DNA of 6,419 nucleotides from Bordetella parapertussis. Lineage in GTDB: Bacteria > Pseudomonadota > Gammaproteobacteria > Burkholderiales > SG8-39. The notes beneath the pieces are model-generated. The model did no database searches and had not been told where the DNA came from. It worked only from the letters and a program-made list of their open reading frames with translations. This document shows, in pieces, positions 1-5,797 of the stretch (the first letter of the stretch is position 1; the number at the start of each line of letters is the position of its first letter). The stretch is from the NCBI GenBank assembly GCA_945906975.1, contig CAMDRY010000194.1, forward strand, positions 1-6,419, written 5' to 3'. The position numbers were made by a program, and so were the translations under genes.

Positions 1-339
1 CGGCGTACTGACACAGCGGCCGCGGCGGTTGAATGTCCAGCCGTGATAGGAGCAGGCCAGCCCATCCGGTCTGATCTGGCCGTAGACAAGCGAAGCACAG
101 CGATGCGGGCAGCGCGCCCCGAGCAGGCTAACGCCGCCGTCCTGTTCGCGATAGGCCACCAGGTCTTCGCCCAGCATGCGCACGGGGTAGGGCAGATCCT
201 TCAGATCCCGTGACAGGCAAAGCGGGTGCCAGTAGTGGCGCAGCATTTGGCCGCCAAGCGTGGCCGGCTCGGTGCGTGGAAATTCGCGCAAAAAAGCGGC
301 GTAGGACTCGTTGTTGGGCTGTTCGGACAAATCGATCAT
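1..339 (-). CDS. Rieske [2Fe-2S] ring-hydroxylating oxygenase, alpha subunit, N-terminal part (cut by window edge)
   Basis: The first 113 codons are present; the rest lies beyond position 1. The encoded N-terminus carries a Rieske iron-sulfur domain. Cys77-Pro-His79 and Cys96-Ser-Tyr-His99-Gly-Trp are the two cluster-binding motifs (CxH and CxxH), 16 residues apart. The preceding stretch LRHYWHP (33-39) and RMLGEDLVAYR (54-64) is the layout typical of phthalate 4,5-dioxygenase-like oxygenase components. In that family the Rieske domain passes electrons from a reductase to a mononuclear iron that hydroxylates or demethylates an aromatic substrate; the iron-binding catalytic domain is not in the window. 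The ATG at 339 is preceded by two GGAG motifs, 3 and 9 nt upstream. It lies 41 bp downstream of a Bug receptor gene on the same strand, so co-transcription is likely. Oddity: the motif reads CPHRCAS, where Gly is usual at the fifth position. Family assignment is firm; substrate is unknown. Confidence 0.9.
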   Translation of the reverse strand, partial: MIDLSEQPNNESYAAFLREFPRTEPATLGGQMLRHYWHPLCLSRDLKDLPYPVRMLGEDLVAYREQDGGVSLLGARCPHRCASLVYGQIRPDGLACSYHGWTFNRRGRCVSTP

Positions 340-380
340 GAACTCCGTCTCCGTATTGACCTTGATGCGCCCGACCCGCC

Positions 381-1346
381 TCAGTCGACCCGCGCGCCGG
401 TCGCCTTGACGAGCTTGCCGTACTGGATGTTTTCCTCCCGCAGGATTTCCGCATATTGCTCGGCGCTGATGCCCACGCCCTCAACGCCCAGCACCGCAAG
501 CCGCTGCTGTACCTCGGGCGACTTGACCGCCTTGATCAGCTCCGCGTTGAGTTTTTCGACGATATCGCGCGGCGTTTTTATCGGTGCAAAAAAGCCCAAT
601 GTCGGCGTCAGCTCAAAACCCGGCACACCCGATTCGGCGATGGTCGGGACTTCCGGTGACAGGGCGCTGCGCTTGGCTGTGGCGGAGGCGAGGATGCGGA
701 TTTTTCCAGCCTTGGCCTGCGGCCCGGCGAGGTTAAGTCCGGCGAAGGCGACCACGACGTCACCGGACATGACGGCCGGAACCACTTGTGCCCCGCCTTT
801 GTATGGAACGTGATTCATATCCAAGCCGGCCTGCAATTTAAGCGCTTCCATCGCCAGGTGGTGCGCCCCGCCGTTTCCGGCAGAGCCATAGAGCAGGCCC
901 GGTTTGGCCTTGGCCAGCGCGATCAGTTCCTTGACGCTCGAAATACCTGCGCCGGCATGGGCGATCAGGTAGAGCGGCGACGTCGCCGACAGACTCACCG
1001 GCACCAGATGCTTGAGCGGCTCGAAAGATGCATTGCGCGGAAAATGCGGGTTGATGGAGACGACCGACGAATCGGCCATCAGCAGGGTGTAACCATCCGC
1101 CTGCGCCGCCATGACCAGCTCCGCGGACAACAGCCCGCCTGCGCCCGGACGGTTATCCACAATGACCTGCTGGCCCATGTTCTCCGAAAGTTTCTGGCCA
1201 ACCGTGCGCGCCAACACATCGGGCGAGCCACCGGGTGCGGTGGACACAATAATGCGGATAGGCTTGTTTGGAAAGGACTGGGCCTGCACGGCGGCAGCAC
1301 TCACCAGCGACACGGCACCCAGCGCAAACAATGCGATTTTTCGCAT
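381..1346 (-). CDS. Bug/TctC-type periplasmic receptor of a tripartite tricarboxylate transporter (TTT)
   Basis: A 321-residue periplasmic solute-binding protein of the TctC family (Bug), the usual family length. Residues 1-22 form a Sec signal peptide (MRK, a hydrophobic core, cleavage near VQA-QS). The mature protein opens with FPNKPIRIIV (25-34), then PGGSPDVLAR (38-47) and DNRPGAGG (64-71), the ligand-loop signatures of the family. Later family motifs are HVPYKGG (179-185), KIRILA (215-220) and PEVPTIAESG (231-240). Such proteins bind carboxylates or other small organics and deliver them to a TctA/TctB membrane pair, or act as sensors. No TctA or TctB gene is present here, so it may be an orphan receptor sharing membrane partners encoded elsewhere. 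The start is supported by AGGAG at 1354-1358, 7 nt before the ATG. It is transcribed away from the LysR gene and toward the Rieske oxygenase gene, the classic position of a LysR-controlled target. The ligand is plausibly the oxygenase substrate, by inference only. Confidence 0.93.
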   Translation of the reverse strand: MRKIALFALGAVSLVSAAAVQAQSFPNKPIRIIVSTAPGGSPDVLARTVGQKLSENMGQQVIVDNRPGAGGLLSAELVMAAQADGYTLLMADSSVVSINPHFPRNASFEPLKHLVPVSLSATSPLYLIAHAGAGISSVKELIALAKAKPGLLYGSAGNGGAHHLAMEALKLQAGLDMNHVPYKGGAQVVPAVMSGDVVVAFAGLNLAGPQAKAGKIRILASATAKRSALSPEVPTIAESGVPGFELTPTLGFFAPIKTPRDIVEKLNAELIKAVKSPEVQQRLAVLGVEGVGISAEQYAEILREENIQYGKLVKATGARVD

Positions 1347-1445
1347 GTGACTTCTCCTTTTGGTATTGCGGAAATGACGGCATTCCGCTTTTGATGGTTG
1401 GTGGCGAGCGAGCAGGTTAAGCGTGGCGTTAGAATGTGTCTAATC

Positions 1446-1460
1446 GATAGTAACCATATC
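1446..1460. promoter_or_regulatory. Candidate LysR operator in the divergent intergenic region
   Basis: An inverted repeat GATA-N7-TATC sits in the 131-bp gap between the divergent Bug receptor and LysR genes. LysR-type regulators typically bind imperfect AT-rich dyads there, both autoregulating and activating the divergent gene. A second AT-rich palindrome, TATGCATA (1464-1471), lies just beside it and abuts the regulator's ribosome-binding site. On the minus strand TACTAT (1447-1452) overlaps the dyad and could be a weak -10 for the receptor gene; no good -35 was found. The match to the T-N11-A rule is not exact, so this is a candidate only. Confidence 0.35.
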
Positions 1461-1470
1461 TCATATGCAT

Positions 1471-1474
1471 AAGG
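1471..1474 (+). promoter_or_regulatory. Ribosome-binding site that decides the LysR start
   Basis: AAGG here is the only purine-rich Shine-Dalgarno candidate before the regulator. It is 3 nt from the ATG at 1478 but 9 nt from the in-frame ATG at 1484. The second spacing is the more normal one, so translation more likely starts at 1484, giving 300 rather than 302 residues. Confidence 0.4.
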
Positions 1475-1477
1475 CGC

Positions 1478-2386
1478 ATGACAATGAATATCAACACCTT
1501 TGACTTCAACCTGCTGCGCGTGTTTGACGCGGTGATGCGCGAGGGCAATATTACCGCCGCCGGGGCGCAGTTGGGACTCTCGCAATCGACCATGAGCCAC
1601 GCCCTGCAACGCCTGCGCAAAGTCTGCAACGACCCCCTTTTCGTCAGGACCACGCGCGGCATGGAACCCACCGCCTACGCCCATACGCTGGCGGGTCCCG
1701 TTTCACAAGCCATCGGCTCGATCAAGATCGCCCTGGAACGCGATACACGCTTCGATCCGCGCACATCGACACGCTGCTTCACCTTGCTCATGACCGACAT
1801 CGCCGAAATGATTTTCCTGCCGCGCCTGATCGCCCACATCAAAGCCGTCGCACCGGGCCTGAGCCTGGTGTCCATGCAAACCGAACGCACAAAATACCGT
1901 GATGCACTCGAACTGGGGCCGGCCGACCTTGCTATCGGTCAATTGCCGACAATGCAGCAGGACTTCCACCAGCAACACCTGTTCGACGAGCCGATGATCT
2001 GCATGATGCGAAAGGACCACCCGACGATCGGTCGGCGCCTCGGAATGGAGCAGTTCATGGATGCCTGGCAGATTTCGGTGTCGGCGCCGGCGCAAGTCGA
2101 CGGCCTGATCAAGCGCGCCCTCGGCAAGCGCGCGTCAAAGCGCAAAATCGCGCTGCACATTCCGCATTACGTCGTCGTGCCGATGATCCTCGCCCGCGGC
2201 GACCTCATCGCCGTGGTGCCTAAATCAGTGGCCACCGCCTATGGCTACGCGGCGGAACTGAAGGCCTTGCCCCTGCCCTTTGACCTGCCGCCGGTGGTTG
2301 TACGCCAGTTCTGGCATGAGCGCTGCCACCACGATCCGGGACACCGCTGGTTCCGCGCCACGCTTGCAGAACTGTTCCGGCGATGA
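1478..2386 (+). CDS. LysR-type transcriptional regulator (NahR/DntR/LinR-like layout)
   Basis: A 302-residue LysR-family regulator of normal length. The N-terminal winged helix-turn-helix spans about residues 8-66: FNLLRVFDAVMREGNITAAG is followed by the recognition helix around LSQSTMSHALQRLRK (34-48) and the wing DPLFVRTTRGMEPT (52-65). Residues about 95-300 form the periplasmic-binding-protein-like effector domain. The wording of the DNA-binding part (FNLLRVFDAV, SQSTMSHAL, DPLFVRT) resembles the NodD/NahR/DntR/LinR branch, whose members often respond to aromatic or chlorinated compounds; this placement is by eye. The gene diverges from the Bug receptor-Rieske oxygenase pair across a 131-bp gap, which argues that it controls them. 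It ends 27 bp before the convergent end of the second Bug receptor gene. A start at the ATG at 1484 is likely because of ribosome-binding-site spacing. Confidence 0.93.
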   Translation: MTMNINTFDFNLLRVFDAVMREGNITAAGAQLGLSQSTMSHALQRLRKVCNDPLFVRTTRGMEPTAYAHTLAGPVSQAIGSIKIALERDTRFDPRTSTRCFTLLMTDIAEMIFLPRLIAHIKAVAPGLSLVSMQTERTKYRDALELGPADLAIGQLPTMQQDFHQQHLFDEPMICMMRKDHPTIGRRLGMEQFMDAWQISVSAPAQVDGLIKRALGKRASKRKIALHIPHYVVVPMILARGDLIAVVPKSVATAYGYAAELKALPLPFDLPPVVVRQFWHERCHHDPGHRWFRATLAELFRR

Positions 2387-2413
2387 GCGTTTCTCACCCC
2401 CTGCCGCCGCGCT

Positions 2414-3406
2414 TTATTCCGTCTTTATGCCTGCGTCCTTGATCAGCTTTTTAACCCTGGCAACATCGACCCGCCGCAACTCGGCGAATTCCTGCGGCGA
2501 CGTGACCAGCGGATCCGCGCCCAGCGTAATCAGGCGCTCGCGCAGGCTGCCCGCGGCAAGCACCTTGCGCAATGCGGCATTGAGCTTTTGCACGATGGGC
2601 TCGGGCAGGTTGGGCGGCCCTTCAAGCCCCGTCCAGAACAACAGCGTCGCACCGGGGAAGCCGGCCTCGGCAAAGGTCGGCACCTCGGGCAGCAAGGCCG
2701 AACGCCGCAAGGCCGCCACCGCGATCGGCCGCACTTTTCCCGATTTGACATGACTGAGTGTCGAGGGCAGTGAATCAAACACCATGGACACACGCCCTGC
2801 AATCACATCGGGAAATGCCAGGGCCGAGGCCTTGTAGGGGATGTGGCTCATTTGTATTCCGGTCACCACGCGCAGCACCTCGGCGGACAAATGGCCGGTG
2901 CTGCCTGTGCCCGATGAACCGAAGCTGAGCTTGTCCTTGCCGGCGCCCTTGGCGTAGCCGATCAGCTCCGACAAGGACGCGGCCGGCAACTCCGGATTGA
3001 CGACGAGTATGTTTGGCGTGGTGGCCACGCCGCCGATGGCGGTGAAGTCCCTGACCGGATCGTAAGGCACGCTGGTCAAAAAATTAGGCGAAATCGCCAC
3101 AGTGGACAGGCTCGACAGCAGTAGCGTGTAGCCATCGGGCGCCGCGCGCGCCACGGCATCCGAGCCAATTGAACCGCTGGCCCCGGGGCGATTGTCCACC
3201 ACCACGGTCTGTCCCAGCGCCTCGGCCATGCCTGTTGCAATGACGCGACCAATGATGTCCGACACGCCGCTTGGCGCGAAGGGTACGATCAGCCGGATCG
3301 GCTTGGAAGGAAAGTCATCTGCCGTTTTGCCGGCCGGTTGCGAAGCGGCGGAGCCGCACAACAACATAAGTGCTAAACCTGCAAGCAGACCTTGTGAATT
3401 TTTCAT
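2414..3406 (-). CDS. Second Bug/TctC-type periplasmic TTT receptor
   Basis: A 330-residue TctC/Bug receptor. Residues 1-22 are a Sec signal peptide (MKNSQ, core LLAGLALMLL, cleavage probably near SAA-SQ). Family signatures follow in order: FPSKPIRLIVPF (32-43), PSGVSDIIGR (45-54), DNRPGASGS (71-79), PDGYTLL (90-96), HIPYK (188-192), KVRPIAV (224-230) and PEVPTFAEAGFPG (240-252). It differs clearly from the first receptor, for example PSG in place of PGG in the first ligand loop, so it probably binds a different ligand and is not a recent duplicate. The Shine-Dalgarno sequence is weak (AGGG, 9 nt before the ATG). Upstream lies an unusual control region: a consensus -10 within a palindrome at 3516-3530 and an 11-bp repeat array in the predicted leader. 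The neighbour across that region is a divergent OYE gene. No TctA/TctB partner is visible in the window. Confidence 0.93.
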   Translation of the reverse strand: MKNSQGLLAGLALMLLCGSAASQPAGKTADDFPSKPIRLIVPFAPSGVSDIIGRVIATGMAEALGQTVVVDNRPGASGSIGSDAVARAAPDGYTLLLSSLSTVAISPNFLTSVPYDPVRDFTAIGGVATTPNILVVNPELPAASLSELIGYAKGAGKDKLSFGSSGTGSTGHLSAEVLRVVTGIQMSHIPYKASALAFPDVIAGRVSMVFDSLPSTLSHVKSGKVRPIAVAALRRSALLPEVPTFAEAGFPGATLLFWTGLEGPPNLPEPIVQKLNAALRKVLAAGSLRERLITLGADPLVTSPQEFAELRRVDVARVKKLIKDAGIKTE

Positions 3407-3440
3407 GCTAAGGTACCCTGAGAACTTGATGCTGTTGACC

Positions 3441-3506
3441 TGTCCCGATTGCGTCCCGAATGCGTCCCGATTGCGTTCCGAATGTGTCCCGAATGTGTCC
3501 CGATTG
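3441..3506. repeat. Tandem array of about six 11-bp units
   Basis: Five full copies of TGYGTCCCGAW follow one another at 3450-3460, 3461-3471, 3472-3482, 3483-3493 and 3494-3504, after a 9-bp partial copy at 3441-3449 and before a final TG. The only other departure is GTTCC for GTCCC in the third full copy. The last base alternates between A and T, and the third base shifts from C to T in the last two copies. The period is about one helical turn and is not a multiple of three, so the array is not a protein repeat. It begins 35 bp upstream of the receptor start at 3406 and lies inside that gene's predicted transcribed leader. Confidence 0.9.
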
Positions 3507-3515
3507 TAAAGCGTG

Positions 3516-3530
3516 ACCGATTATATCGGT
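3516..3530. promoter_or_regulatory. 15-bp palindrome, candidate repressor operator
   Basis: ACCGAT-TAT-ATCGGT is a perfect 6-bp inverted repeat with a 3-bp spacer. It lies between the divergent Bug receptor (start 3406) and OYE (start 3639) genes and covers the best -10 box of the region, the arrangement expected for repression by occlusion. The half-site core CCGAT also occurs at the end of three copies of the neighbouring 11-bp repeats. The binding protein is unknown; the LysR protein in this window is one candidate. Confidence 0.5.
3520..3525 (-). promoter_or_regulatory. Consensus -10 box for the second Bug receptor gene
   Basis: On the minus strand the centre of the palindrome reads TATAAT, an exact sigma-70 -10 hexamer. 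No convincing -35 hexamer is seen 16-18 bp upstream, so the promoter may need an activator or be weak. Transcription would start near 3513, giving a leader of about 107 nt that includes the whole 11-bp repeat array. Confidence 0.45.
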
Positions 3531-3638
3531 AGCGTTTTCGATGATGGTGGTGCTGATGCCAGTTGTGCGCCACGCAGGCCTTCAGTGAACCTGCCCCCTA
3601 TCCGCCCTGCACTTTGTTTTTGAAAGCCCGCCCGAACC

Positions 3639-4814
3639 ATGACAGCACCCGCCGCACCTAATCAGATCACACCTCAGCTTTTCACACCCATCACATTGCG
3701 CGGCGTGACCGCGCGCAACCGCATCGTTGTTTCGCCGATGTCGCAATACCTGGCCAAGGACGGTGCGCCCACAGAGTGGCATCTGGTGCACCTGGGGAAA
3801 TTTGCGATGGGCGGCGCCGGCATCGTGTTCGTGGAAGAAACCTCCATAGAAGAACTCGCGCGCAAGACCTACTCCTGCCCGGGCATTTACAACGACGAAC
3901 AGGTGCGCGCCTGGCGGCGCATCACCGATTTTTTGCACGAACAGGGCGCGCTGAGCGCGATACAACTCGGACATGCCGGGCGCAAGGTCGCGACCAGGGC
4001 GCCTTGGGATGGCTTCGCGCCGCTCACCGACGCGGACGCAAAACAAGGCAAGGCGCCCTGGCGCGGCTATGCGCCCAGCCCGGTGCCGATAAAACCGGGC
4101 GGCCCGATACCCATAGAGATGGACCACACCGATATCAAACGCGTGATACAGGCCCACGTCGATGCGTGCAAACGCTCGCTCGACGCCGGCTTTGACATCC
4201 TCGAGATCCATGGCGCACACGGTTACATCATCCAGCAGTTCCTGTCGCCCATCACCAATCACCGCAAGGATGCCTACGGCGGCGATATTAACGGCCGCAT
4301 GCGCTTTTGCCTTGAGATCGTGGAAGCCGTGCGTGCGGCCTGGCCCAAAGAGCAACCCCTGTTCTTTCGCTCATCCTGCGTCGACGGCAAGGGCGGCGCC
4401 TGGGACCTGGACGATACGGTATTGCTGGCCGGCGAACTGAAAGCGCGCGGCGTTGATGTCATCGACTGCTCTTCGGGCGGCATCGAGGGACCGCTGACCC
4501 TTGCGGTGGTGCCGCGGGTGCCCGGCTATCACGTGCCCTTCGCCGAGCGCATCCGCCGCGACGCGGGCATCGCCACCATGGCGGTGGGTCTGATCACACA
4601 GGCGGCGCAGGCCGAGGCCTACCTCGCCGAGGGACGCTGCGACCTTGTCGCCCTCGCGCGAGAACTACTGTGGAACCCGAACTGGCCGGCCCATGCGGCA
4701 AAGGAGCTTGGACTCGCCGATCCGCTGGCGCTGTTGCCAGAGACCTACGCATGGTGGCTGCGCCGCCGGGACGAGGTACGCCAGCTTTACCCCACGGGAA
4801 CGGAAAACGCCTAG
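3639..4814 (+). CDS. NADH:flavin oxidoreductase, Old Yellow Enzyme family (YqjM-like ene-reductase)
   Basis: A 391-residue FMN-dependent TIM-barrel oxidoreductase. The YqjM-class layout is clear: LFTPITLRGVTARNRIVVSP (14-33), the flavin region with Gln109 and His112 (QLGHAGRK), His191-Gly-Ala-His194-Gly-Tyr196, FLSPITNHR (201-209), Arg244 (LFFRSS), DCSSGG (276-281) and the C-terminal ARELLWNP (340-347). His191/His194 correspond to the pair that holds the substrate's activating group, and Tyr196 to the proton-donating position. Family members reduce activated C=C bonds of enones, enals or related cyclic compounds with NAD(P)H; a few act on CoA-linked aromatics. Oddity: residue 35 is Ser in SPMSQY, where YqjM-type enzymes usually have Cys that tunes flavin potential. 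The start has only a weak ribosome-binding site; ATG at 3639 fits the family N-terminus. Divergent from a Bug receptor gene and convergent with the VOC gene. Substrate unknown. Confidence 0.93.
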   Translation: MTAPAAPNQITPQLFTPITLRGVTARNRIVVSPMSQYLAKDGAPTEWHLVHLGKFAMGGAGIVFVEETSIEELARKTYSCPGIYNDEQVRAWRRITDFLHEQGALSAIQLGHAGRKVATRAPWDGFAPLTDADAKQGKAPWRGYAPSPVPIKPGGPIPIEMDHTDIKRVIQAHVDACKRSLDAGFDILEIHGAHGYIIQQFLSPITNHRKDAYGGDINGRMRFCLEIVEAVRAAWPKEQPLFFRSSCVDGKGGAWDLDDTVLLAGELKARGVDVIDCSSGGIEGPLTLAVVPRVPGYHVPFAERIRRDAGIATMAVGLITQAAQAEAYLAEGRCDLVALARELLWNPNWPAHAAKELGLADPLALLPETYAWWLRRRDEVRQLYPTGTENA

Positions 4815-4912
4815 GCAGGCACTGATCAAGCCCTGCGCATGAGCGCCCCAGGACAAGCGCCCCTCTGAAGTGGCGGATATACCTGGGGCTTATCCCCTTG
4901 TGCAGTGCATCC

Positions 4913-5797
4913 CTAGCTTGCGGCGGGGCCGGGGTAATAGACATCCCGCCCCCTGTCGTAGCCCTGCCCGGTCTGCGCCGGATTGCGGTTCACCAGGCCC
5001 CACTGGCGCGTGAACATGGGGTGGCTCAGGCTGCGCACCTCGTGCTGGATGCGGAACAACTCCGCCCCCGAAGCCGGGTCAATGATGGTCTCGAAGCGAT
5101 ACTGAAAGGCGTTGCTCTCCTCGGTAATCGCGCCCCGGTCCTTAAGCCACGCGTGCGGGCCGGAAAAATCACTGACATAGACGGCGATGTGGTGGCCGTC
5201 GTAAGCGGCAAGCGGCCCGTCGGTTTCGCGAAACACCAGGTGCTGGTCCGTGCCCACTCTGACCCTGGCCGCCGGCCAGTCCCTGACTGAAAGGAGCGTG
5301 GCAGGCGCCCGCAGCGCCAACCGATAAAACTGCGCGATACCGGCGGCCGTACCGACGGGCACCGACAACTCCAGGTAAGCAAGACCAAGCTGCATGCGAC
5401 CGAAGGATGACCCGGGGCGGTGTATGCGCAGGCGGTTGCCCCAGGGGCAGGTCAGCACAACATCCGCGCCCTCATCGGCCCAGCAAAACGCCGTTGCAGC
5501 CAACTTGGGCGCGATGCGCACGAGGCGCTGGCGCAAGGCATCGTGATCGGCCATCACCAGTCCGGTGATGCCACGCAGGACCTGCGGCCGGCCGGTGGGA
5601 AGGTGAAATTGGTTACACCCGGCATTGACCCACATATTGGTGTCAAGGACGTTCATGTAGGGATCGCGCGTCAAGCCCAGCGCGCCGATGTAAAACAGCG
5701 TGGCAAGCCGCTGGTCGTCGATCTGCACGTTGAGGTGCTCCAGTGCAATGATGTTGCCCTGGTCTTCAAGGCTGCGGTCGTGGCTGGTAGCTGTCAT
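4913..5797 (-). CDS. Two-module VOC (glyoxalase/extradiol dioxygenase fold) protein
   Basis: A 294-residue cytosolic protein (no signal peptide) with two vicinal-oxygen-chelate modules. Module 1 starts at ALEHLNVQI (18-26) and ends near GNRLRIHRP (120-128). Module 2 starts at LAYLELSVPV (139-148), continues through GHHIAVYVSDF (201-211) and ends near DPASGAELFRIQHEV (240-254). The C-terminal tail includes HPMFTRQWGLVNRNP (259-273) and GRDVYYPGP (283-291). By internal alignment, His21 and Glu143 occupy equivalent first-strand positions, and His126 and Gln251/Glu253 fall at the last strands, so a metal site is possible. Length suits type I extradiol dioxygenases, but their His-His-Glu triad is not cleanly matched, so ring cleavage is not claimed. 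AGGAG at 5803-5807 lies 5 nt before the ATG at 5797. Its start overlaps by 4 nt (ATGA) the stop of a doubtful upstream frame. The context of oxygenase and ene-reductase genes suggests cyclic-compound catabolism. Confidence 0.85.
   Translation of the reverse strand: MTATSHDRSLEDQGNIIALEHLNVQIDDQRLATLFYIGALGLTRDPYMNVLDTNMWVNAGCNQFHLPTGRPQVLRGITGLVMADHDALRQRLVRIAPKLAATAFCWADEGADVVLTCPWGNRLRIHRPGSSFGRMQLGLAYLELSVPVGTAAGIAQFYRLALRAPATLLSVRDWPAARVRVGTDQHLVFRETDGPLAAYDGHHIAVYVSDFSGPHAWLKDRGAITEESNAFQYRFETIIDPASGAELFRIQHEVRSLSHPMFTRQWGLVNRNPAQTGQGYDRGRDVYYPGPAAS

Noticed and set aside
226..1394. Long plus-strand frames (226-813 and 786-1394) opposite the first Bug receptor
   Set aside because: They are antisense shadows of a high-GC gene with a clear TctC-family translation and ribosome-binding site.
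2387..2413. Terminator between the convergent LysR and second Bug receptor genes
   Set aside because: The 27-bp gap has no inverted repeat or T-run.
3340..3406. Lipoprotein signal in the second Bug receptor (Cys17 in LMLLCGS)
   Set aside because: The residue before Cys is Leu, not the Gly/Ala/Ser needed for a lipobox. An ordinary Sec cleavage site follows.
3441..3506. CRISPR array
   Set aside because: The units are 11 bp and contiguous, with no spacers.
3582..4355. A 257-codon open frame on the minus strand opposite the OYE gene
   Set aside because: Its translation is rich in His, Arg, Ala and Gly with no recognisable domain, while the plus strand encodes a clear OYE protein.
4815..4836. 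GCAGGC/GCCCTGC hairpin right after the OYE stop codon as its terminator
   Set aside because: The stem has a bulge and is followed by mixed GC-rich sequence, not a T-run.
4885..4897. GGGG-CTTAT-CCCC hairpin between the convergent OYE and VOC genes as a bidirectional terminator
   Set aside because: The stem is only 4 bp and there is no T-run on either side.
4913..5797. Calling the VOC protein an extradiol ring-cleavage dioxygenase
   Set aside because: Length and fold fit, but the His-His-Glu iron triad cannot be placed with confidence.
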